Assembly (NCBI RefSeq): GCF_024679245.1
Contig: NC_090179.1
Span: forward strand, 2,540,820-2,604,819
Origin: Pseudorasbora parva
Lineage: Eukaryota > Chordata > Actinopteri > Cypriniformes > Gobionidae
Direction: 5' to 3'
Length of the DNA stretch: 64,000 nucleotides
Shown piece by piece: positions 12,081-23,610 of this stretch (its first letter is position 1; each line of letters opens with the position of its first letter). The position numbers were made by a program, and so were the translations under genes. The notes beneath the pieces are model-generated. The model was given only the letters and a program-made list of their open reading frames with translations. It was not told the DNA's origin and did not search any database.

Positions 12081-12860
12081 CACATGGTGAATACAGATCA
12101 AAGAAAAGGCCAGATAGAAATTAGAAAAACTAAACACAAATAATGAAAAGGAAAATGATACTCAAGTGCCTTGTCGGGGTCCTTGCTCGGAGGGCTTCAC
12201 ACTGCCGCTTCCGCTGCCATGGACTATCACGCTATTTATACTCACCTGAGTATCGTTATTGAAAGCAGCTGGAAACATGAACAAGAAAACATGCAATTTA
12301 ATACTGCCATAATTTAAACTAAACTGTATTAAAATCTGCCATCTGCAACTTTGTGACAAATAACATGATTATTTAGCCATCAATTTCACAGATTTGTCTA
12401 ATCAAATGTGGAAAATAGACTAAAAACTACCACTAATAATTTTCATTTGATTTAAACTGTTTTCTGAATTTTATAGTTCAATTACATTTAGTCATAGCTA
12501 TAGTTTTCTTCCTGGAACTACAGTATGTTTGGTTTGTTTCTGGTGGGACATTCATTAGTGGTGCTCTCTGTGCTCCTAGCTTGTTAGCTGTGTTCCTTCG
12601 GTAATGTTGGCATTTTATAAAATAATAATGTCGACTGCTTTGGTAACCGAAATAATAATTTAAGAAATGTTTGTATGATTGTTTTATTGGGATATTTATG
12701 GAGGTGTGTACAGTAATTAATTGTATTTTTAGTGCATCATAGTGTCTAAACTCATGGTTAACTAACCATACACTAACATCAACTCATGGCTTGTTAGTGT
12801 ATGTCATGACTTTACTTAAGGGGGCATATCATGGTTAATTCATTATTAACTAACCATACA
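12081..12860. other. AT-rich inner part of the shell element, no gene
   Basis: Nothing coding. From about 12755 subterminal repeats of the shell element appear (GGTTAACTAACCATACACTA), ending in ACCATACA at 12853-12860, which is duplicated at 14995-15002 on the far side of the hAT insertion. Confidence 0.5.
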
Positions 12861-14994
12861 CAGTGCCGTTTCTAGGCATAGGCAAACTAGGCGGTCGCCT
12901 AGGGCGCCAACAGCTGGGGGGCTCATAGAGCCCCCGCCCAAACAAGATTTTTTAGTTATTTCATATATATTTTATTATTAATATTTCGTACTTTTGCTAT
13001 TTCGAGGCATTATGATTAGTTGCGATTATTGGAGTGAAGTCGCCATGGTGATAGTGGCGCTGCTGTAATGAGATGAGATCATGTACACAGCAAAATCCTC
13101 AGTGTTAAATGAACACTGCTGGTGTTTATATGAGTCCACTATGAGTCCACACTCAGAGTGTTAAAAAGTAACACCAAATCAGTGTTGAAGTTAATTAGAT
13201 AATTAAGTGATTGAGCATTAATGATAAACACCTGCTGTTAATAAGCTGTTACCTGATAATAACAAGCAGAATCACTAAAGGAAAGAGAAACACAAGAACT
13301 ACAACTGACTTCAGCCACAGCCTTAGATGAAATCAACTGAAGATAAAAGAAGACATTAAATCTCTGAAGATCTCAGCAGAGGATTAAACAACTCCACAAA
13401 CAGCATTACCAGCTTCACACATTACTAACCAGACTGACTTTATTTCTGTTATACATCTACATAAGCTCTTATTGAGAATTAATAGAGTTTTTTATGTCAC
13501 CATTATGGTGATCAGTGTTTCCTTTAGTTGGGCAGTTGGATGACTTTCTAATGTTAGTGTTTCTCTGACTGCTGTATCTGGGTTTGCTATGGCAAGAAAA
13601 GCAGAGAAAACACAATCAGATTCTGTCGGCTGCTTGATGATCAGAGTATGATCATTGTGTAGTGGCTTAATTAGCTGATCTTATGACTGAGTATGAACAA
13701 TATACTATTAACTTTGTTTTATTGTGATTCTAGAAAAGTTGCATATTTTTATTTTATTTTTTTAAAACAAGTTTAGCACTAAGCAATTTGAACTCTTGCG
13801 AGCTTTACTCACACACAGACATCAAGAATCAGCCTGTGAATCTCAAAAATGGTGACATGCTTCATGCCACCATCTATTCTGCGAACCATGGATGAGTTTT
13901 GCATGATGCACCCAGAATGCATTGTGGCATTAAGCATGTCACCATTGTTGAGATTCATAGGGTGATTCTTGATGTCTGTGTCTGAGTAAATCTTGCAGGA
14001 GTTCAAAGTGCTATAATGTAAAATTTGTTTTAAAATGTGTTCAACTTTTCCGGTTAAAACTATGTTGGATGTTTTCTAGAATAAAACAAGGTTGATGTTA
14101 TATTGCTCATACTCAGTCATAAGATCAGCTAATTAAGCCACTACACAATGATCAAATTCTGATCATCAAGCAGCCGACAGCATCTGGTTGTGTTTTCTCT
14201 GCTTTTCTTGCCATAGCAAACCCCGATACAGCAGTCAGAGAAACACTAACATTAGAAAGTCATCCAACTGCCCAACTAAAGGAAACACTGATCACCATAA
14301 TGGTGACAAAAAAAAACTCTATTAATTCTCAATAAGAGATTATGTAGATGTAAAAAAGAAATAAAGTCAGTCTGGTTAGTAATGTGTGAAGCTGGTAATG
14401 CTGTTTGTGGAGTTGTTTAATCCTCTGATGAGATCTTCAGAGATTTAATGTCTTCTTTTATCTTCAGTTGATTTCATCTGAGGCTGTGGCTAAATTCAGT
14501 TGTAGTTCTTGTGTTTCTCTTTCCTTTAGATAATCTGCTTGTTATCATCGGGTAACAGCTTATTAACAGCAGGTGTGCATCATTAATGCTCAATCACTTA
14601 ATTATCTCATTAACTTCAACACTGATTCAGTGTTACCTTTTAACACTCTGAGTGTGGACTCATAGTGGACTCATATAAACACCAGCAGTGTTCATTTAAC
14701 CCTGAGGATTTTGCTGTGTAGAGGGCGGCAGGGAACGTCATCATCCGTGCTTTGGTTTCATCATCATGAAGAGGTCAAAGCCATCAGGCTTCTCGGGGGT
14801 GCATGCCCCCGAACCCCCCTTACATTTGTGATCTCAGTGAAAATAAACCTGGCTATAATTGAATTAATGCATGTACAATATGGCCATGAAATAAGGAAGT
14901 CATATTTGCTTTATAAGTTATAGTTTTAAAAAAGAGGGAGGGGTGCAAGATATGAATCCTGCCTAGGATGCCAGAAAGTCTAGTAACTGCCCTG
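12861..14994. mobile_element. non-autonomous hAT element with 8-bp target duplication
   Basis: The ends are CAGTGCCGTTTCTAG on the left and, inverted, CAGGGCAGTTACTAG on the right. The flanks carry a perfect 8-bp duplication, ACCATACA, at 12853-12860 and 14995-15002. Terminal CAG and 8-bp duplications are hallmarks of hAT. Its own sequence is only about 500 bp because a palindromic element (13086-14718) sits inside it. No transposase frame is present. Confidence 0.82.
13086..14718. mobile_element. 1.6-kb near-perfect palindromic element (copy 1)
   Basis: Left arm 13086-13870 and right arm 13924-14718 are inverted copies over almost 790 bp, with only 53 nt between them. The termini read CACAGCAAAATCCTCAG and are flanked by TA on both sides (13084-13085, 14719-14720), consistent with a Tc1/mariner-type target duplication. 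No protein is encoded. Arm differences are small indels and point changes, for example near 13490/14310 and 13260/14545. The family is seen again at 55637 and 62512. Confidence 0.85.
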
Positions 14995-15902
14995 ACCATA
15001 CACTAACATCAACTCATGGCTTGTTAATGCGTCATTATGTCATGAATTTACTTGAGGGGGCACATCATGATTAATTCATTATTAACTAACCATGCATTAA
15101 CATCAACTCATAGCTTGTTAATGCACCATTGTTCATGACTTCATGATTAATTCACTATTAACTACTTACCAAATTCAGCTCATGATTTATAATAAACTTA
15201 TTATACATTTCACATGTAACTAGTGTAACTAGTATTCAGCCCAGTTAAGAGAACGGAGGTACTGTATCATCATGGCCAATGTCTGGGTGGAGAGAGAACT
15301 GTACGGATCACAGCAGACGTTCACTTACTTCCGAACTTAACTGCTTGTTTCCTGTTTGGTTATTTTTTGGGGACTGATTCCTCAGAAAACTGTTATAAGT
15401 CACAGTAGGTTTAGTGTGATGGGAAAGAGATCACAAAACAGAACTTTTGAGATAAAATATTGTAGATTTAGATGATCAGTGAAATTAATGAAAAACTAAT
15501 CTTGGTTTTCAGTAATATTTATGATGAAGCTTCTGATAAAAATGGTTTACATTATGACAATAATTCATTTGAAAATGCATTTCAAAGTCAAAATATCTGT
15601 TATTCCTTCTTAGAGAGCCTGTTTAATTAAGTTTACCCATACATGTTAATTAATGCATTAATTACCAAACATGTACTAACATGTAATTAATGCTGCTGTA
15701 TTCATGCATGAATAATTATGACTCGCATCTGTGGTGAAATTACTAGATTTTTGCGTCAGTACATGTTTATTTTAAAGGGTTACTTCAGCGATTAGCATAT
15801 GGCTTTGTATCAGTAGAACCCCTGGAGTATATTCAAATGATTGTGCTTTGTCCCCTCATATCCCCCTGAGGCAAGAGATTTATGCATTTTATTTCTGGAA
15901 AA

Positions 15903-15949
15903 ATTCCTCCTATGATGCAAATTGACGATATTTGTATCATCGGAGGAAT
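15903..15949. repeat. hairpin inside the TTAA-target element
   Basis: The arms ATTCCTCCTATGATGCAAAT and ATTTGTATCATCGGAGGAAT pair with two mismatches around a 7-nt loop. It probably belongs to the element's own structure. Confidence 0.75.
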
Positions 15950-16361
15950 GTTTGGCCAAAGGCTAAAGACTACAGCCAGCAGAGGGAGCCATTTCCGCAT
16001 GTTTTGAACCCGCGCATGGGGGATGGAGATCACACTCACAGCTCAGCTCAGCTACAGGCACTCATTTAAACGGAGCTATGGTGAGCAATGTAAGTCTTTT
16101 AACTTCTCAAATTAATTTCTATGAAAGTTAAGCTTGCAAAGGCATGAAATTAAACGCGCCAGACTGAACTCGCGTTGTGAATGTATGCCGCGATTACCTC
16201 AGCTCTCATCACTCCTGCAGTTGGTGCTCAGTGCTGTGATACTCACGCGGGGACTCACTCATTATATTGAACAGACACGTTCAGTTTTTAATTGTCTTCT
16301 CCAACTCAGTCACAGTAATCAAGTAGCGGTGGCTTTGGGAATGGCCTCACAGGGCAGCGAA

Positions 16362-16381
16362 GCATTCTGGGAATTGTAGTC
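16362..16381 (-). promoter_or_regulatory. ZNF143/STAF-type binding motif within a transposon
   Basis: On the minus strand the sequence is GACTACAATTCCCAGAATGC, matching the well-known ZNF143/THAP11 promoter motif ACTACAATTCCCAGAATGC in full. It lies 80 bp from the right end of the TTAA-target element. Binding is not shown; the motif match is exact. Confidence 0.6.
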
Positions 16382-16559
16382 TTTCATCCCCACATTTCTA
16401 CTACATTGATGACCCAGTTTAAATACAGATTTATCTTCCCAGTGCTGAAGTACCCCTTTAATGCAAACAATGTTCTGTCACTTTAATGCAGCAGTGCACC
16501 ACAGCAAAAAATAGACTCGGTACGAAAACGATCGGCGCACTGCTGCAGACTCAACGCTC

Positions 16560-16775
16560 CTGGAACGGACTGACAGACAGCATCCGCGTGCAGTGTGAAA
16601 GCTGTAATCCGTTAACATGGGTACGGAAAGAAATACACACCGCACACGCACTGCAGACGGAGTATGTGTGAAACGGCGTAACCGGTTAATGTGGGAGCCG
16701 AAATAAAAACGGACATGCCACGCAGCCGAGACGCTCACGCCACGCTTGCAGTGTGTCCCCGACATAACGCCCGTT
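16560..16775 (+). mobile_element. fragment of the Harbinger-like family
   Basis: The segment contains GGGAGCCGAAATAAAAACGG and CTCACGCCACGCTTGCAGTG, both found at the right end of the element at 31024-32378. The other end is not seen, and a dinucleotide run follows directly. Confidence 0.5.
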
Positions 16776-16792
16776 TCACACATGTAATATGT

Positions 16793-16793
<1 letters not shown>

Positions 16794-16851
<58 letters not shown>
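16794..16851. repeat. (AT)n microsatellite
   Basis: About 58 bp of uninterrupted AT dinucleotide adjoin the Harbinger-like fragment. Confidence 0.95.
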
Positions 16852-16853
<2 letters not shown>

Positions 16854-18430
16854 CAATATAGCATATATATATAATATATAGCAATATTTGAAACTATCTG
16901 TATCATCTATCAACTGGTCCAGTTTCCTTTTCTGGGCTTTGTTTGCACAAACATCTGCTTCCTGCATGAGGGACAGGTGATAATGTTCAGGAATGTGCGG
17001 GGTAATACTGCTATAAGCATGATAGAGGGCACAATAAGCTAGCCAGACTGTATTGTGTGAATTATGTGAAATGTATGAACTCATGTGTAAGTATCATTGG
17101 GATAGGGAAAATAAGCAATTTTTTTTCTTTTTTTCCGAATGCCAACAGCAGGAAATACTGTATTATCTACAAAGTGTATAATGTCATTGATGCCGTCCAA
17201 AAAAGGACCAGTGATGTGAAGATGCTGTTAACTGGAAAAGTAAAATGAACAACCCAGTGACCACCCATCTGATGTTTATATGGATATCATGCCAACAAAA
17301 TCAAGTCCCTCAAGAACACAGGCCATCTCCCGTGACAGGAATCGTTGGCTGATAAAGGATTGTATCAGTTCAAACACTGATTTTTCAGGTCAAGATATCA
17401 CTAATGATGCCGGCTCCCTTCATACAACACTGAAATATTTCTGTTTGTGTCAGAAGAAAACAAAAACAAAATAAAGGAGGCAAAATAGACACTGTGGTAA
17501 AGGCTACACCAACAGACTTTGCAGCAAGTGCAATGTCCCCCTTTGCCTCTCGCAGGACAAGAACTGCCTTTGGGACTATCATCATTGAACATGGCTATGA
17601 ACAGAGCTAAATCACATAAATGCCAAAGTTTTCATTTAGTTCATCAGATTTTGCAAATGCAATCTGAACATATTTATTAAAAATAATTGTTTCATAGAAA
17701 TATGACTCATGTCCAATTATTAATATAGTGTAATTATTAGTATATATGCTAATGATATAAGCATTACACCCTGCACATGAACCCTTAGATGTTTTCTACG
17801 TTTGTTCACACAGTGAGTGAAATCACTGAAATTCTGCCACCCAAAGTTGCAATATTAAATTTCCCTAAAAACTAAAATGTAAAAGATGTTAAAAAATTAT
17901 CATTTTTTGCATTAGAGACCTCCTACAATAACATGTAAAAGGTGAACTTTCCCATACAGTTTTTGGGAAACATAGCCTTGGGTAGTTGTTAGGTGGCAAC
18001 TTATGGGTCTATAAATATGGATATTTTGAGACCAATTTTATCACCCAACAGGGTAAAATTGTGTTTTTTTTCTACTACCAAATTCCTGGAATGTGTGCAC
18101 TGACCTTAGTTCAAACTCCGGGGGTTCATTTTAATATCATTGTCAAAAAAAAAACCACAACCAGTAAGGCTGACTGAAGATGAGCCTTTTTTTTCTTTTT
18201 CTTTTAAGTTTGAGAGGTTGAAACTCTCCTCTTCAGCATATGCATGTTCATCATAATCTGGCAGATGAATTATCTGAAAGTTTGAACAGAAAGGAAAGGA
18301 AGCTTTTCTCTCTTACCTAGAGGGAGACCATTCTTCTTTCTTAAAATAGACAATACTGGGGTATGAAAGTATTGACAGTAACGTGTCCATGCACATCATT
18401 TAGATAGACTGAAAACATTGCATGGATTTA
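16852..18430. other. gene-free, AT-rich stretch with short coding-like scraps
   Basis: A minus-strand frame around 16885-17084 reads MQEADVCANKAQKRKLDQL and looks more protein-like than its surroundings, but I do not recognise it and it is only about 60 codons long. Nothing else here is supported; no RNA gene or repeat boundary is clear. Confidence 0.3.
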
Positions 18431-18969
18431 TACTACGGGACGGTTGAATGCTTGAATCTGATTGGCTGATGAATGTCTGAGGTGTGCAATTATTTTCTGG
18501 GAAACGCACAGTGAACGTAGTTCAGGCCGCTCTCTTGAGCATTATAGTTCCATATCACTTCGCATAGTTAAACTGCAATGACGGAAACTTACAGGACAAA
18601 AAAACTAAACAAAACAACATAAAGCAACTTAAAGGATACACATGACATTTTTTGCACTAGCGAGGTCATAACAGCGCTGTTTAGAGACGCACAGAGGTAG
18701 CCTGATTCACACAAGCTCTCTTTATCTCTCTCTCTCTGTGTCTTTCTCTCCCGTTTTAATAACTTCATTAATAACTCCAGCAGATTGTTATCAACGGCTC
18801 AAACCTCTCTTACCAGCTTTAAAATGACGTTTCAGAACTAGCAAAAGAGCCGCTGGATGAGACAAGGAAGAAATAATAGGAAATAACCTTATATTTAAGA
18901 ACAAAAAACGTTCGAATCCCTTTAAATATATAATCGGATCGATCATTGGATAGATTTTTTTTTTTACAT

Positions 18970-19094
18970 ATTATTGACGCTGGGCCGTTGAATTATTAGA
19001 AAAGTAATGCACACTCCGCTTCGTGTCGTGACCGCATCACCACCTCGGGTGTGCATTATTTTTCTAATAATTCAACAGCCCGGCGTCAATTATT
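18970..19094. repeat. hairpin with 45-bp arms
   Basis: The arm beginning ATTATTGACGC (18970-19014) pairs with the arm 19049-19094 ending GGCGTCAATTATT, with few mismatches around a 34-nt loop. This is likely the end of a non-autonomous DNA transposon that may begin near 18433 (ACTACGGGACGGTTGAATG), though no target duplication was confirmed. Confidence 0.75.
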
Positions 19095-19658
19095 CCTTAC
19101 ATATAGCATAGCATAGACAAAAACACAAAGCCTCTTACTGGTTAATGCATCCTCAGTGTCTCTTAACATGACTCTTAAGAGCACATTTTCTTTGGCAGAC
19201 ACTCAGACTAGTAAAGGCACATGGAAAGCTGAATGAGTAGGCAAGTCTGTGTTTGTTCAGTGTAGAGTTACTGCTTCTGCAAAAATGTTGGCAGCTCACT
19301 CTATGAACAGATTTATTTTTCCATAGACCCTTTTCTTTGCGCAACACAGACTGGACTGTTGTTCTACAGGTATTATTCAGGAAGAATCTCAGTCCAACTA
19401 AAAACAGAAGCTAGGGTTCAACATAAATGTTTTTAACTCTACATATATATAACCCACAGAACCTCATTTTTGGCTGAAATGCATACATATCTGCTCAGAC
19501 CACTTAAGAACGTATGTACAGTTGTGCTGACTACAGGGACAGCACATGAAGCTCAGGGCATGTGTATTGATTTATGTCAGTTACAATGCATAACTCACTT
19601 ATGTGGCAATAATATTAGCTGGCTTATTTAACAGTATAAGTTCTATGACAAGCACATA

Positions 19659-21300
19659 CAGTCCCTGACAAAAGTCTTGTCACTTATCTATTTTCTAGAA
19701 ATACCTGATATTAACCTGACCTTTAATTAATTAATTGGTGTTAGAAATAGCTCATATGAAAAGCTAAAACCCTCCCAAATGATGTTTAATGCACTGAAAT
19801 AAATAATTTTCATAGAAAAAATATTTATCATTTAATCAAGACGGAAAGGTCAAATTTTGGCAAGACAAACGTTTTGTCGCCTATCCAGAAATTGAACAAA
19901 TTTACTGCAAATACAAAAATATGTCAGCAAATTAATTTGTGGTGCTGTGAGATCCAAATTTAATATCTTGTATGACTTTCATGAGCTTGAAGGACTGCAT
20001 CCATGCGGTTTGGCAAGGATTCATACAATTTATTGATGAAGTCATCAGGAATAGCTAAGAAAGCAGTCTTGCATGCCTCCCAGAGTTCATCAATATTCTT
20101 TGGTTTCATCTTCCATGCGTCCTCTTTCATCCTACCCCACATATGCTCAATGATGTTCATGTCTGGTAACTGGGCTGGCCAATCCTGAAGCATCTTGATC
20201 TTCTTCGCCTTGAGGAACTTTGATGTGGAGATGGAAGTATGCGATGGAGCACCGTCCTGCTGCAGAATTTGGCCTCTTTTATGGTTGGGAATATGAGAGG
20301 TAGCTAAGATTTCTTGGTATTTTAGACTATTGATGTTGCCTTCCTCCCTGCAGATCTCTCGCACACCCCTATACTGGATGTAACCCCAGACCATGATTTT
20401 TCCGCCACCAAACTTCACTGTTTTCTGGGTGAATCTCGGATCCATTCTGGCTTCAGTAGGTCTGCTGCAATATTTGCGGCGACTGTGGTGTAATTGAACA
20501 GAAGATTCATCTGAAAAATCCACCTTCTGCCACTTTTCCAGCGTCCATCCTTTTAGCAGGCTGTGGGCCTTGGCAAATGCCACACGGTTTTTCAATTGTC
20601 TTTTGTTTAGTGCTGGCTTCTGGGCACTGATTCGACCATGGAGGCCATTTCGAGACAGAATCCGACAAACTGTTCTGGTTGACACAGGGACTTCAGGTGA
20701 CCAGGTCTCGTGGAGCTCTGCTGCAGTGGAAAATGGGCTGGCCTTGGATTTTCGAGCCAACAAACGGTCCTCTCGAGCAGTTGTCTTGCGGGGTCTGCCT
20801 GACCTGGGCTTGTCAAAAACGTCTCCAGTCTCTTCAAATCTTTTTTTTATCCTCTGTACTTGACGCTGAGACACATTGAAGGTGTCTGCCACATCAGCAG
20901 TGGATCTGGTCTTCAGCCTCTTGATAATCAAAACTTTAGTCTCAGGGTGAATCTTAGGCATGTTTGCAGAGGTCTAGTTGCAGTTGATGTGAAGGTCTAG
21001 TGTACTGGGGTTCTTTTTATACACACTTGAGACCTAATTAATTCATTATTAGTCACAGGTGAAGCTCATATGACAAGGTGACAACACTTATGTCTTTGCA
21101 AAAATTGACTCAATGGGCTTTACGAAGCTGTGAATATTAGAATACTTTTTGAAAGTTTAGTTTTTCACTGAAACATTATCACAAACGCTGGTGGGATTAA
21201 AATGAGCCATTTCTTGTAAAAAAAATCTTGATTAGAAATATATTTCAGCGGCACTTTAAGTCAATTTGTACACAAGCGACAAGACTTTTGTCAGGGACTG
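19659..21300 (-). mobile_element. complete Tc1/mariner element with TA duplication
   Basis: Both ends read CAGTCCCTGACAAAAGTCTT (plus strand at 19659, inverted at 21300), identical for at least 23 bp, and both are flanked by TA. The length of 1642 bp suits an autonomous Tc1 element. The transposase gene on the minus strand is uninterrupted. Intact ends plus intact gene make this one of the youngest insertions in the window. Confidence 0.93.
19960..20961 (-). CDS. Tc1/mariner transposase, DD35E
   Basis: This 333-residue cut-and-paste transposase acts in the nucleus on the element's terminal repeats. Residues about 1-115 form the paired-type DNA-binding region: two helix-turn-helix motifs joined by the GRPRK linker at 55-59. 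The catalytic domain shows D151 in FSDES, D236 in QQDGAPSHTS and E272 in the LPDMNIIEHMW box. The second aspartate and the glutamate are separated by 35 residues, one more than the usual Tc1 spacing of 34. A DD35E group named Traveler has been described in vertebrates; membership here is an inference from spacing. A glycine-rich FGGGKIMVWG box lies at 184-193. Start and stop are both clean and no frameshift is present, so activity is possible but not shown. Confidence 0.93.
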   Translation of the reverse strand: MPKIHPETKVLIIKRLKTRSTADVADTFNVSQRQVQRIKKRFEETGDVFDKPRSGRPRKTTAREDRLLARKSKASPFSTAAELHETWSPEVPVSTRTVCRILSRNGLHGRISAQKPALNKRQLKNRVAFAKAHSLLKGWTLEKWQKVDFSDESSVQLHHSRRKYCSRPTEARMDPRFTQKTVKFGGGKIMVWGYIQYRGVREICREEGNINSLKYQEILATSHIPNHKRGQILQQDGAPSHTSISTSKFLKAKKIKMLQDWPAQLPDMNIIEHMWGRMKEDAWKMKPKNIDELWEACKTAFLAIPDDFINKLYESLPNRMDAVLQAHESHTRY

Positions 21301-23185
21301 TACATCAGTTTTTCCCAGTCCTGTTCCTGGAGGCACACCAACAGTACACATTTTTGAACTCTTCCTAATCAAAAACACCTGATTCAACTGGGTAAATAAC
21401 AATTTAAATAATATCCACAGGTGAATCCACATGAAGACAGCAAGCAAAAAACACCACAGGACTTAAATACACAGACAACCGAGGTGATTAATGATAAAAT
21501 CGCTGACAGTGATGACAAATCAAACTGAATAGAAACCACAACGGCAACTAGTGGCTGGAAATGGTGCAATGGAAATGGAGTCCAAACAGGGTGATATTGT
21601 GACAATCAGCTTGTTAGTAAAGACTCCAAGGCTATGTTCAGAATGCAGGCAAATCTGATTTTTTTTTTCTTCTCAAATCCAGACTATTAATTGCAAGTGA
21701 TCAAATAAGATTTGTGTGTCCAGACATAAGCCCTATTCGGATGGTAATTGTTTCTCACTTGGACATCCGTAAAAAAAAAAAAATGTGCATGCCACCTCAG
21801 TGATAAAACTCATGCATTCATATGGCGATTTATTCAAGGTGGAGGAGCGAGTTTTGTGATCCTGTGCACCTGGTAATGAATGTATATAATACCTGTATGC
21901 TGTAAATAAAAGGTCATATGCTCGGTATAATAAGAATAAATGCATATTTAATTTAATAATAGGAAATTATTAATTATTTAAATCTCCTGTTTAAAAAATA
22001 GTTTGACCGGATGTCCTTTTAAAAATTTGGAAATGAATTAAATGAGGAATAAGTTAATACAGCCTCTTTTATATACATGAGGTAAACAAAAGGCTGCTAA
22101 TTTAACATATATAACAATAATTACTGCCGTAATAACGAGCCATTTAAAATGGTTATGTGTTTTTCATCTCTTTCACTTTTGAGCGGTGATGAAAGATTAT
22201 TCTTGTAAATACTTTCCAGCATTTCATTTATGAAAGTGTAGGCTATAGATCTTTAAACTGCATCCAAATTACAGCAAAGTACAAAAAGAATATAAACAGT
22301 GAATTTTGAAGTGATTTCTTTTTTGAAAACTCAGAGATGTGGATTCGGATGGCAATTAAATTACCAAATGACCTTGGTGTTTGTCTAAAAACAGGAGGTC
22401 ATTCGGCCGGGCATTTTTACGCGGGTGGTAGGAGAAAAACACTGACATTCTGGAATAAAATGACAGACTAGCCCCTGTAAATCACAACATTACTGTGCTA
22501 CGTATGTCTTTTTTAACGCAGTATGTCATGTGTGAGCTTATAAGTCAGGAAGGTCAGTCACCTGGCAGAAAAGAGCGGGCAAATTTGAGCAAAATGAGAA
22601 ATTTAACCTCAAAGATGATCGGTTTCGGAGATAGTTGGCAACAACTACTGACAGCAATAAATCAATATATGCCACAAGACATTAAGGGCCACTCTGGTCA
22701 TAGGTCACTCTGTCATGTGGACAAATCACTGCATTTATAGCCTATGTAAGTAATTCATTTTTAGATATCAGAGATGAAAAATTATATTCAGCTTTACAGC
22801 TGGAATATGCTATTGCAAGCTTTTTATTGAATGCTTCTACAAAAAGTTTAATGGCACACAAACACCACAAAATAGATTCTGTAAACTTTTTGACTTTCCT
22901 TCTTTGAGAAGCTTCAATGGTCAAACGTCCAGTACAGAGCACATCTAGTCAAGACTTGCGAGTGGGGTGGTTAACATCTGCCCGATAGACGGAGTGAAAA
23001 CATGATCTCCAACCACATACTCTGGCCACAGGCTTTTCAACAATAAAAGACAAACCTCACTGGAGATGGCAAGTTACAAATATTCAGGGCTATTACTTTA
23101 AAACAGACTTTTGGACTCTAATTAACCCCAAACTACAACATTTTTGAGTTCTAATAGCATTTCCACTAGCAACTAACACATTCCT

Positions 23186-23220
23186 CCTATGTGTTACTAT
23201 AGTAACTAGTAACACATAGG
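23186..23220. repeat. short palindrome
   Basis: CCTATGTGTTACT and its inverse AGTAACACATAGG are separated by 9 nt. Significance unknown. Confidence 0.8.
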
Positions 23221-23451
23221 ATATAATAAAATGGATTAAATCAATAATGTATTTAAAAATAGATGTATAAATCACATTTACCCAAGAATGTGTGAATGGT
23301 GCTTACAACGGCTGCACGGTTTGGGGAAAATATTTATTTTCGATTATTCTGGTTAAAATTGTGATTTACGTTTTAAAAAGCATTTTTTTAAATTTTATTT
23401 TTACCAATGAAAAGTGTGTGTATATAACATTTTGTGTTAATATGACTAATT

Positions 23452-23610
23452 ATTACGATTATTATTATTATTGCTAAATAAAAATATTTCAAACAAGAAA
23501 AATTACTATTATAATACAATTTTCATTATTAAGAATAGAGTATTTAAGAATAAATGACACTGTAATAATAATAATTATTATTATTAATATTATTATTATT
23601 ATTATATTTT
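23452..23610. repeat. (ATT)n / (AAT)n-rich tract
   Basis: Interrupted runs of ATT and AAT trinucleotides. Confidence 0.85.

Larger units (their letters stand above)
8953..15725. mobile_element. inverted-repeat DNA element acting as the outer shell of a nest
   Basis: The left part (8953-9141, beginning GGTAACACTTTACAATAA) and the right part (15630-15725) are inverted copies of one another. Both hold TTAATGCATTAATTA, a (T)ACATGT motif and TTCATGCATGAAT in opposite order. Subterminal motifs ACTAACATCAACTCATGGC and TTGTTA recur at 12765-12800, 15002-15025 and 15100. No transposase is encoded, so it is non-autonomous. Younger elements lie inside it. The right terminus is not intact. Confidence 0.6.
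15776..16457. mobile_element. 682-bp non-autonomous TTAA-target element (Kolobok/piggyBac type)
   Basis: The ends AGGGTTACTTCAGC and, inverted, AGGGGTACTTCAGC are flanked on both sides by TTAA (15772-15775 and 16458-16461). TTAA duplications occur in piggyBac and Kolobok; AGGG termini lean to Kolobok, an inference. Inside are a 20-bp-arm hairpin at 15903-15949 and a ZNF143-type site at 16362-16381. No transposase is present. Confidence 0.78.

Noticed and set aside
22495..22740. 81-codon frame MLRMSFLTQYVMCELIS
   Set aside because: No recognisable domain, poor start context and location in decayed transposon sequence.
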